DNA from: Gammaproteobacteria bacterium
Lineage (GTDB): Bacteria > Pseudomonadota > Gammaproteobacteria > Arenicellales > JAOTYS01
NCBI GenBank assembly: GCA_029861795.1
Contig: JAOTYS010000084.1
Span: forward strand, 1 to 13,023
Reading direction: 5' to 3'
DNA length: 13,023 nt
Shown: piece after piece, positions 1 to 6,412 of the stretch
Position numbering within the stretch: the first letter of the stretch is position 1
How the letters are laid out: the number at the start of each line of letters is the position of its first letter
Program-made: the position numbers and the translations under genes
Notes under the pieces: model-generated
What the model was told of the DNA's origin: nothing
Databases searched by the model: none
The model's input: the letters and a program-made list of their open reading frames with translations, nothing else

Positions 1-1
1 C

Positions 2-604
2 AAAGGCCTACAATCCATCGATCTCAAACACCGCGCGGCACAAGTCGCGTATCTGGCACAAGGTGCTCCAGCACACTGGCCCATTAGCGTACACCGTCTA
101 GTTGAGTTGGGTAGACTACCCCACCTCGGTCCCTGGGCACGCTTGCAGAAAGGTGATCGTCGAGCCGTAGAGCGGGCCATGGCACTTGCAGACGTCGGCC
201 ATCTCGCTTCGCGACGCATGAATACGCTGTCCACAGGAGAACAGGTTCGCGTGTTGGTGGCGCGACTGCTCGCGGTGGAGCCAAAGCTTATTTTGGCAGA
301 CGAGCCCATCGCTGCGCTTGATCCGCTGCATCAATTACAGATCATGAACGTTCTCAAGACGCATTGCGCGCGCGGCGGCACCGCCGTTGTTGTATTGCAC
401 GACCTGACACTGGCAGCACGATTTTGCGCGGAACTCGCGCTGTTGCATCAAGGGCAAAGTGTGCTCCAGGGCCGTCCGGAATTTGTGCTCACAGCGCAAA
501 CCTTGGTGGATGTCTACGGAGTTGAGGCGAAATTCGCATCCATCGAAGATCAGCTTTATGTCGTGCCCTGGGCGCCAACATCTGCGCCAAATTCTACTGC
601 CTAG
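2..604 (+). CDS. ABC transporter ATP-binding protein, iron/haem/cobalamin import type (5' partial)
   Basis: The reading frame is open from base 2 to the TAG at 602-604, so the gene enters from the left; its start and Walker A motif lie outside the window. Visible ATPase motifs, in order, are an ABC signature of variant form LSTGEQ (in place of LSGGQ), Walker B LILADEP, the D-loop AALDP, and the H-loop histidine in VVVLHDL. The tail (LAARF, an LLHQGQ segment, then a PEFVLT...LVDVYGV stretch) is typical of the FecE/BtuD/HmuV branch, which energises import of iron chelates, haem or cobalamin across the inner membrane. The substrate cannot be told from the ATPase. The next gene follows after 76 nt on the same strand, so the two may be cotranscribed. 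A TTG at 107 could be mistaken for a start, but the open frame upstream still reads as ABC protein. Confidence 0.92.
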   Translation, partial: KGLQSIDLKHRAAQVAYLAQGAPAHWPISVHRLVELGRLPHLGPWARLQKGDRRAVERAMALADVGHLASRRMNTLSTGEQVRVLVARLLAVEPKLILADEPIAALDPLHQLQIMNVLKTHCARGGTAVVVLHDLTLAARFCAELALLHQGQSVLQGRPEFVLTAQTLVDVYGVEAKFASIEDQLYVVPWAPTSAPNSTA

Positions 605-680
605 CAACAACCGTGGGTGAGTCGTACTCGTTCGATGCTTGGCATACAATTCTGCTGTGAAGTTTTTTCCAGGCAGCAAT

Positions 681-1688
681 ATGTCGCGATTCAACCCCGC
701 ACCGCAAGGCATCACCGAGACCGTTAGCGAGCTGTTAGCAGATCCTGCTAATGGATGGAGTATCGGCACCTACGGCGCCATCGCCGAGTTTCTCCGCAGT
801 GGCACGGAGCGCGTTTTGTCGGAGAATCTATCGCCCAACAAGGGTCCACTAGCGGTTGTATTGGACCAAGGGGCGATTCGGCTAGAACTCAGCGAGGATG
901 TCATTCCAGTCGCTTATGAGACGCTGAGTCGAAAACCCGATCGATGGTCCCAAGGCGTGGCGTTTTGTCTGGACCAGACCCGAGCAACCATGTCTCGGCG
1001 CAGTAAGCTTACTGAGCTGGGTCCTGATAGCGGGGCCATTTTGGATCAGGATCGCAGCGCAGTCCTGTTCGATATGGGATTGGATGTGCCTCACGTCGAC
1101 GTTTGCATACGCACTGATGACTCTAACCTCATCAACATCTTACGCGGTCATTGTGGAGAATCGTTACTGAGTGAAGACAGCGCCGCAATGAACGCTGTGG
1201 TGCCCCACAGTCCACAGCGAGTGTTTGTCTCGCGGCTAGGTCGTGTGGAGATCTACCAAGGCATCGGACAGACCAAGACCCCACAAGGCCCACATACACA
1301 TGTTCTTCCAAAACTACTGGCCGTGGGGAAAACCCACGCCGATGACACCCCGATTCCTCAAGGTCTCTATCCGTGCCTGACGCTACACCCTGCGAGTCCG
1401 TTAGCAGACTGGCTCGGTGAGCCCAAAGTGTTCGAGCCCGAGCAATATCGTCGCTTCCAGAAGTTGCTCGCCGCATGGGGCAACTCTGAGTACGTGGCGG
1501 AGCATCGTCGGGCGGCGCGCGCGTTAGCAAATGGCGTTGAACCACGCGCTTATCGAGCGCCGAAAAAACAGCTTGGGATGTCGGCTTTGAGGATTGTACT
1601 GCGCCAGCAACATCATCTGCAGGGCACAAACCCGTTGTTGCAGCGCTGGCGGACGGAATTCGATGAGGGTCGCCCGCTCAAGACTTAA
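681..1688 (+). CDS. Uncharacterised conserved protein, DUF6925-like
   Basis: A 335-residue soluble protein with no signal peptide or membrane segment. I start it at ATG 681, preceded by AGG at 671-673; an in-frame GTG (657) and TTG (639) are possible alternatives. Recognisable conserved stretches are NGWSIGTYGAIAEF near the N-terminus, a middle block LTELGPD followed by AVLFDMGLDVPHVDVCIRT, then RVFVSRLGRVEIYQ and GPHTHVLPKLL, and finally PIPQGLYPCLTLHPASP. From memory this pattern matches the domain of unknown function DUF6925, a name I hold with moderate confidence. The histidine-rich GPHTH and KTHAD segments could bind a metal, which is inference only. It lies just downstream of the importer ATPase, so a role linked to the imported metal or cofactor is plausible but unproven. 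Confidence 0.82.
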   Translation: MSRFNPAPQGITETVSELLADPANGWSIGTYGAIAEFLRSGTERVLSENLSPNKGPLAVVLDQGAIRLELSEDVIPVAYETLSRKPDRWSQGVAFCLDQTRATMSRRSKLTELGPDSGAILDQDRSAVLFDMGLDVPHVDVCIRTDDSNLINILRGHCGESLLSEDSAAMNAVVPHSPQRVFVSRLGRVEIYQGIGQTKTPQGPHTHVLPKLLAVGKTHADDTPIPQGLYPCLTLHPASPLADWLGEPKVFEPEQYRRFQKLLAAWGNSEYVAEHRRAARALANGVEPRAYRAPKKQLGMSALRIVLRQQHHLQGTNPLLQRWRTEFDEGRPLKT

Positions 1689-1744
1689 ATCGCCCCGCAA
1701 GCCAATCGACGATCTGCCAATCTCCGGACCGGGCAGTGTTGCGA

Positions 1745-1750
1745 TATAAT
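1745..1750 (+). promoter_or_regulatory. Probable -10 box for the GYD-domain gene
   Basis: A perfect TATAAT lies 70 bases upstream of the chosen start of the GYD gene. No good -35 hexamer is visible 16-18 nt upstream. An upstream ATG at 1749 overlaps this hexamer, which argues against using that ATG as the start. Confidence 0.4.
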
Positions 1751-1820
1751 GCGCGGTCAGAGTTATCCTAAAAATCTAACTTGTTGTTTTACCCCTACCA
1801 CTAACTTGGAGTCTGAAGCA

Positions 1821-2156
1821 ATGACAATTTATATCACTCAAGGACGCTATCCGCGCGAAGCTGTTCAGGGCATGGTTGCCAACCCAGAAGATCGTGCGGT
1901 ACCGGTAGCAGCGCTGGCCAAAGCGGCTGGTGGCAAACTGATCGAATATTACGTGACCTATGGAGAGTACGATTTCCTCGTCATCATTGAGAGCGGGAAG
2001 AGCGAAACAGACATGTTGGGAGCACTGATGGCCGCCGCAGCAACTGGTGGCGTTACCGATCTAAAGACCACAGTGGCGATGACCTCAAAGCAAGCAATCA
2101 AGGGGATGAAGGCAGCCAAAAAGCTTCAAAAAGGATTCAAAGCTGCCGGTCAGTGA
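1821..2156 (+). CDS. GYD-domain protein
   Basis: A 111-residue protein beginning MTIYITQGRYPREAVQGM. The start at 1821 has GGAG at 1808-1811, 9 nt upstream; the longer frame from 1749 would add 24 residues unlike the family. The region LAKAAGGKLIEYYVTYGEYD followed by FLVIIES is the hallmark of the GYD family (PF08734), small ferredoxin-fold proteins of about 100 residues whose biochemical role is unknown. The C-terminus is lysine-rich (GMKAAKKLQKGFKAAGQ), giving a basic tail. It appears to be a single-gene unit: it has its own -10 box upstream, and a new promoter for the ileS leader starts two bases after its stop. Confidence 0.9.
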   Translation: MTIYITQGRYPREAVQGMVANPEDRAVPVAALAKAAGGKLIEYYVTYGEYDFLVIIESGKSETDMLGALMAAAATGGVTDLKTTVAMTSKQAIKGMKAAKKLQKGFKAAGQ

Positions 2157-2157
2157 G

Positions 2158-2185
2158 TTGCCTTTCCCGATCGGCCCGGTACAAT
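2158..2185 (+). promoter_or_regulatory. Sigma70-like promoter of the T-box/ileS transcript
   Basis: TTGCCT (2158-2163) and TACAAT (2180-2185) are separated by 16 nt, matching the sigma70 consensus at 4/6 and 5/6. Transcription would begin near 2192, giving a leader of about 400 nt before the ileS start. TGCCTTTC at 2159-2166, overlapping the -35 box, is complementary to GAAAGGCA at 2226-2233, just before the conserved T-box core. Confidence 0.5.
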
Positions 2186-2234
2186 TCATCCTGTGTCGTT
2201 CGCCGAATACCATGTGGCAACGGGCGAAAGGCAT

Positions 2235-2575
2235 TGATAGGGACGAGTAGCTGGATCAATTAGGTGAGGAACTACCTCTCAGCGATCGGGGGACAGTGCA
2301 AGCCCCGGACCAAGCAACCAGCGAATATCCCCCTGGAGCCGCTGACCGAGCTCAGTGGGTGAACTCACGACGGTAGGCTCGGCCGGATGGCCTCCGTTAT
2401 CGGGCCGGAGTCACAGTAAGCCCACATGGCACTAGTGACAAACAAAGGCCGTGCGCCGTGAGGCCGCGGCGAAGCCGGGTGGCAACGCGAGTGTTTGAAA
2501 CGAGGCAGTATGCCTCGCGGATGAACCCATCGCCCCGGTGTTCTGGTTAACAGGGCACCGGGGCTTTTTCTTTTT
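2235..2575 (+). promoter_or_regulatory. T-box riboswitch, isoleucine (AUC) specifier, controlling ileS
   Basis: This leader senses the charging state of tRNA-Ile. Stem I: AGTA at 2246-2249 faces GAA at 2323-2325 (the loop E/S-turn typical of T-boxes), above which GCTGG (2250-2254) pairs with CCAGC (2318-2322). The lower helix can use AGGG (2239-2242) with CCCT (2331-2334). The specifier loop strand GAATATCC places ATC at 2327-2329, an isoleucine codon, matching the downstream gene. The Stem II region carries the conserved CCGTTATC (2394-2401). The antiterminator is CCGGG (2475-2479), the T-box bulge TGGCAAC (2480-2486), and GCGA (2487-2490) pairing with TCGC (2530-2533) and CCCGG (2534-2538). 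Its apical loop contains a further hairpin, CGAGGCA/TGCCTCG (2501-2517). The 3' strand CCCGG is also needed by the terminator, so the two folds exclude each other. Upstream pairing details are hand-drawn; the antiterminator/terminator switch is the firmest part. Confidence 0.88.
2532..2575 (+). terminator. Rho-independent terminator of the ileS T-box
   Basis: GCCCCGGTG (2532-2540) pairs perfectly with CACCGGGGC (2556-2564), with a possible inner CTG/CAG extension in the 15-nt loop, followed by TTTTTCTTTTT (2565-2575). It ends 13 nt before the ileS start codon. The 5' strand shares bases with the antiterminator, as expected for transcriptional attenuation. Confidence 0.92.
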
Positions 2576-2588
2576 CAGACAAATAACA

Positions 2589-5500
2589 ATGCTTACGGAA
2601 GTCACAGGGCGTTACAACGGTCCAAGTTTAGAACAACAGATTCTAGACTTTTGGCGTACCCATGATGTTTTCAAGTCGACCCTAAAGTATTCAGCGGGTC
2701 GACCACTGTTCACGTGGAATGAAGGTCCACCCACCGCCAATGGCAAACCAGGGATCCATCACGTGCTCGCCCGCACCTTCAAAGATATGTTCCCGCGCTA
2801 TAAGACCATGCGCGGCTTCCACTGCCCGCGCAAGGCCGGCTGGGACACACATGGCCTACCGGTTGAACACGAAATCGAGAAAGAGCTCAACATCTTCGAC
2901 AAAAGCCGAATTGAAAATGAGGTGGGTGTGGCGGAATTCACCCGTCGCTGCCGAGAGTCTGTGATGCGTTATATCGGTGACTGGGAAGAGATGACTGAGC
3001 GCATGGGTTTCTGGGTAGATATCAAGGACGCCTACTACACCTTAGATAATGATTACATTGAATCGGTCTGGTACCTGCTGAAGACGATCTGGGACAAGGG
3101 TCTAATTTATCAAGGCTATAAGGTTGTTCCCTACGACCCGCGGATCGGCGCCACGTTATCGTCCCACGAAGTGGCGCTTGGGTATAAAGAGGTCGAGGAT
3201 CCGTCGATCTATGTGCGGTTTCGACTCAAGGGCGAAGACAATATCTCCTTCCTGGTGTGGACGACCACACCCTGGACATTACCATCCAATCTGGCCCTCG
3301 CCGTGCACCCAGAGGTGGACTACGCCTTTGTAAAGTGTGGCGGCGAAACCCTGATTGTTGCTGTGGCCTTGGTGGAACCAACACTGCGAGACACATCCTA
3401 CGAGATCATCAAGACTATCAAAGGCACTGAGCTGGTGGATCGACGTTACCAGCGTCTGTTCGACTACCTACCGGCCCAAGGAAATATTTGTCGGGTGCAT
3501 GCGGCGGACTTCGTTAGCACCGAAGAGGGCACCGGCATCGTGCATATCGCCCCAGCCTACGGAGTGGATGATCTCGCGCTCGGACAGCGCCACAACTTGC
3601 CGGTGGTTCATGGAGTTGGGCTAGATGGCTGTTTCCTTCCGGAGGTTGAACCGGTCGCTGGTAAGTTCTTTAAAGATGCAGATCACACCCTGATTGAAAT
3701 ATTGAGCGTGCGTGGACTCCTGTTCCGCGCTGAAACCTACTTACATAACTACCCCTTTGGATGGCGCACCGGCGATCCGCTGATCTATTACGCCAAGAAT
3801 GCTTGGTACATTCGTACCACTGAATACCGCGATCGCATGGTCGCGCTCAACAAAACCATTAACTGGGTCCCGGAAGGTATACGCGACGGTCGCTTTGGCG
3901 ACTGGCTGGAGCACAACATCGACTGGGCACTATCACGGGAACGCTTTTGGGGGACACCGCTGCCTGTATGGACCGATGGAGACGGCGACTACCTGTGTAT
4001 TGGCTCGCTAGAAGAACTGGAAGAATTCACGGGACGCTCCTTGAGAGAGTTAGATCTGCATCGACCCGCGGTTGACGAAATTACCTTCACCCATCCAGAC
4101 AATGGAAAGATTTACCGCAGAGTCCCAGAAGTCATTGACTGCTGGTTTGACTCAGGGGCCATGTCCTACGCCCAGTGGCATTACCCATTCGAAAATCGAG
4201 AAAAATTCAAACAACACTTCCCTGTAGACTATATCTGCGAAGCCATCGATCAAACCCGCGGTTGGTTCTATACGCTACACGCCATCGCCACCCTGGTGTC
4301 CGACAGCGTGGCCTACCGCAACTGTGTGTGCTTAAGCCACATCGTAGATAAAGACGGCAAGAAGATGTCTAAATCCTTGGGCAACATCGTCAATCCCTAT
4401 GATGTCTTCGACCAGGTCGGTGCAGACCCACTGCGTTGGTACTTCGCAGCACGTGTTGCACCTGACGTACAGAAACGAATTTCAGTGGACATCATCTCCG
4501 ACGTTGCAAGCGGTTTTGTCAACACATTTTGGAATACTTATGCATTCTTTGTGATGTACGCCCGCTTGGATCAGTTCGATTCGAGCAAAGATATCCCTGT
4601 GGCTGAACGACCGGAGATCGATCGATGGATTCTGGCCTTGCTGCAGCAAACAATTGCGAATGCCACTGCGGCCATGGATCGCTATGATTCGCGCGGCGCC
4701 GGCGAATGCATTGAAGGTTTTGTAAACCAGCTCAGCAACTGGTATGTGCGTCGCAATCGACGTCGCTTTTGGAAGGCAGCAGCCGGTGCTGACAAGCAAG
4801 CGGCCTATCTTACCTTATACGAGGCATTGCACGCGGTACACCGACTAATGGCGCCGTTTATGCCGTTTTTGTCTGAGGCAGTCTATCAGAACCTAGTGCG
4901 CAACGTAGACTCGGATGCACCATTAAGCGTACATATGGCCAGTTGGCCCATGGCGGACCCAGCCAAACAAGATAGCGAGCTCATTGGCGAGATCGATGTG
5001 GTACAGCAAGTGGTAGGACTTGGTCGCGCTGCACGAAATCAAACGAAACTGCGTGTGCGCCAACCGCTGCCCCGGTTGCTGGTACGGGTACCAGACAAAC
5101 GTGCGATAGAGGCTATACAGCGCCATGAGGGCCAATTATTAGAAGAGCTTAACGTAAAGGCAGTAGAGCTCATCGCTAGGGATGCAGACCTGGTGAGTTA
5201 TCGGATCAAGCCTAATCTCCCGCGTATCGGTAAGCGTTTAGGTAAATTGATTCCGGCTATTCGCCAAGCGCTAAACGAAGCGGACGGCGCGAAGATTGCC
5301 GCTGCAGTGGCGGCAGGAAATACGTTCCAGCTTAGCGTCGGCGAGGAGACATTGCAGTTCGAGGCCGATGACGTGTTGGTGGAAAGCACCTCCGCCGCAG
5401 GCTATGCCTGTGCGGAGGAAGGCGGCTACCTAGTGGGGTTAGACATTGGTATCACAGTGGAGCTGCGTCTCGAAGGACTTGCCCGAGAGGTAGTCCGCAC

Positions 5501-5741
5501 GGTGCAAGAGACACGCAAACAAGCAGGGCTCGAAGTCTCCGACCGCATTACTTTACGTGTGAGCGGAAGCCCAGATGTAGAAACGGCACTCGAGACACAC
5601 AGGGAGCTACTGATGGCGGAGACGCTGGCAACAGCATGGGCTGACACCGAGTTCAAACCCGAGTACGTGGTGGAACACAGATTGGATGACGAAAGCTGGA
5701 AAATCGAGTTGGTGCGAAACTATACGCATAGACATGATTGA
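2589..5741 (+). CDS. ileS: Isoleucyl-tRNA synthetase, type 2 (IleRS2)
   Basis: A 1050-residue class I aminoacyl-tRNA synthetase that charges tRNA-Ile in the cytoplasm. I start it at ATG 2589 (MLTEVTGRYNG). The frame also opens from GTG 2538, but that codon lies in the terminator stem. No Shine-Dalgarno sequence is visible before 2589. The catalytic domain shows PPTANGKPGIHH, with the HIGH-equivalent GIHH at residues 55-58, then RKAGWDTHGLPVEHEIEKEL. The CP1 editing domain has TTTPWTLPSNLALAVHP and GTGIVHIAPAYGVDD with the conserved Asp. KMSKS is at residues 592-596. The C-terminal anticodon-binding region ends with the EGLAREVVRTVQETRKQAGL-type block of eukaryote-like IleRS and lacks a CxxC zinc tail. 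GxHH and overall architecture place it in type 2, the group known for reduced mupirocin sensitivity. It is controlled by the T-box upstream. Confidence 0.97.
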   Translation: MLTEVTGRYNGPSLEQQILDFWRTHDVFKSTLKYSAGRPLFTWNEGPPTANGKPGIHHVLARTFKDMFPRYKTMRGFHCPRKAGWDTHGLPVEHEIEKELNIFDKSRIENEVGVAEFTRRCRESVMRYIGDWEEMTERMGFWVDIKDAYYTLDNDYIESVWYLLKTIWDKGLIYQGYKVVPYDPRIGATLSSHEVALGYKEVEDPSIYVRFRLKGEDNISFLVWTTTPWTLPSNLALAVHPEVDYAFVKCGGETLIVAVALVEPTLRDTSYEIIKTIKGTELVDRRYQRLFDYLPAQGNICRVHAADFVSTEEGTGIVHIAPAYGVDDLALGQRHNLPVVHGVGLDGCFLPEVEPVAGKFFKDADHTLIEILSVRGLLFRAETYLHNYPFGWRTGDPLIYYAKNAWYIRTTEYRDRMVALNKTINWVPEGIRDGRFGDWLEHNIDWALSRERFWGTPLPVWTDGDGDYLCIGSLEELEEFTGRSLRELDLHRPAVDEITFTHPDNGKIYRRVPEVIDCWFDSGAMSYAQWHYPFENREKFKQHFPVDYICEAIDQTRGWFYTLHAIATLVSDSVAYRNCVCLSHIVDKDGKKMSKSLGNIVNPYDVFDQVGADPLRWYFAARVAPDVQKRISVDIISDVASGFVNTFWNTYAFFVMYARLDQFDSSKDIPVAERPEIDRWILALLQQTIANATAAMDRYDSRGAGECIEGFVNQLSNWYVRRNRRRFWKAAAGADKQAAYLTLYEALHAVHRLMAPFMPFLSEAVYQNLVRNVDSDAPLSVHMASWPMADPAKQDSELIGEIDVVQQVVGLGRAARNQTKLRVRQPLPRLLVRVPDKRAIEAIQRHEGQLLEELNVKAVELIARDADLVSYRIKPNLPRIGKRLGKLIPAIRQALNEADGAKIAAAVAAGNTFQLSVGEETLQFEADDVLVESTSAAGYACAEEGGYLVGLDIGITVELRLEGLAREVVRTVQETRKQAGLEVSDRITLRVSGSPDVETALETHRELLMAETLATAWADTEFKPEYVVEHRLDDESWKIELVRNYTHRHD

Positions 5742-5779
5742 GGGAAGACGCCCGCCATTCGATGCGATCATATTCACTA

Positions 5780-6391
5780 TTAGTCCTGCTGTGCTCTGAT
5801 TCGATTAATCCACCAGATCACGACGAGCACTGGAACTATTACGATTGCTTCCAATCCTAAGGTCTTTAAATTGTGCCAAGAAAAGATGTGACCCATGACT
5901 GTTGCGAGACTGTCTCCGGGCACACCGTGCTTTACGCCACCCAAAATTGTCCACGGGGAAATGTAATACTCATTCGAGAAAGGCCAAAACAGGGGAATCC
6001 CATAGGGAGAGCGTGAATCCTCCGTGATGTAATCGACCAGCACATGGGAGGTGTAGATTAGTCCGCCCAACACCGCAATCCGCCCTGCCCTTTGACTGAA
6101 GCGTCTCGCCACCGCCCATACTATCAACGCGAACATTGCTGCTGCACCAAAGGAATGCGTAGCTGCGTGGTGGTATACGTTCATATCGCCGGCCAGCAGT
6201 CCCGGAAAAAAATCTAGATCTGCGGCGTTGGCGGCGAATACAGAGAACAGTAACCAATACCACGACTGCGCAAAAGATCGCGGCGCTCCGAGTTGACCTA
6301 CCGCCACTCCCATCAAAGTATGCCCAAACGGGGTGGCTATGACCTCACTCCTTTTGTTATCGTGCGGTGGCTCGCCGTGCGTGGCGAGCAC
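5780..6391 (-). CDS. YdjM/DUF457-type inner-membrane metal-dependent hydrolase-like protein
   Basis: This 203-codon frame (GTG start at 6391) encodes a membrane protein with about four hydrophobic helices (around WYWLLFSVFAANA, AAMFALIVWAVA, IAVLGGLIYTSHVLVDYI and AIVIVPVLVVIWWI). Conserved polar motifs between them, DLDFFPG, YHHAATHSFG and SHVLVDYITED, are the His/Asp pattern of the DUF457 family, annotated as membrane-bound metal-dependent hydrolases; activity is not proven for most members. Homologues usually begin at the ATPFGHTLMG segment. In this gene that segment is preceded by an AUA codon (6340-6338) with a strong AAGGAG 7 nt upstream, so the mature protein may be 186 residues with a non-standard start. 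The GTG has no good ribosome-binding site. It lies directly downstream of the 540-residue gene on the same strand, so the two are probably cotranscribed. It converges with ileS across a 38-nt gap with no clear terminator. Confidence 0.85.
   Translation of the reverse strand: MLATHGEPPHDNKRSEVIATPFGHTLMGVAVGQLGAPRSFAQSWYWLLFSVFAANAADLDFFPGLLAGDMNVYHHAATHSFGAAAMFALIVWAVARRFSQRAGRIAVLGGLIYTSHVLVDYITEDSRSPYGIPLFWPFSNEYYISPWTILGGVKHGVPGDSLATVMGHIFSWHNLKTLGLEAIVIVPVLVVIWWINRIRAQQD
6341..6353 (-). promoter_or_regulatory. Strong Shine-Dalgarno site pointing to an AUA start
   Basis: On the minus strand AAGGAG (complement of 6348-6353) is followed after 7 nt by ATA (complement of 6338-6340), in frame with the YdjM-type protein and exactly where homologues start. 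The GTG inside GGAGTGAGG is out of frame and meets TAG two codons later. No in-frame ATG, GTG or TTG stands at the expected spacing. Confidence 0.5.
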
Positions 6392-6412
6392 CTTGGACTG
6401 GACAGTCTAAGA

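Noticed and set aside
1749..1820. Upstream ATG start for the GYD gene
   Set aside because: The ATG overlaps the TATAAT -10 box and lacks a ribosome-binding site; ATG 1821 has GGAG and fits the family.
2157..2530. RNase P RNA or another structured RNA instead of a T-box
   Set aside because: The AUC specifier, loop E, CCGTTATC, the TGGCAAC bulge, the exact antiterminator/terminator switch and ileS downstream all fit a T-box; RNase P signatures were not seen.
2538..2588. Upstream GTG start for ileS
   Set aside because: The GTG lies in the terminator stem, and the added 17 residues (phenylalanine-rich, from the U-tract) are unlike any IleRS N-terminus.
4482..5656. Several minus-strand frames of 60-105 codons inside ileS
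   Set aside because: They are antisense shadows of a strongly conserved gene with no ribosome-binding sites or recognisable motifs.
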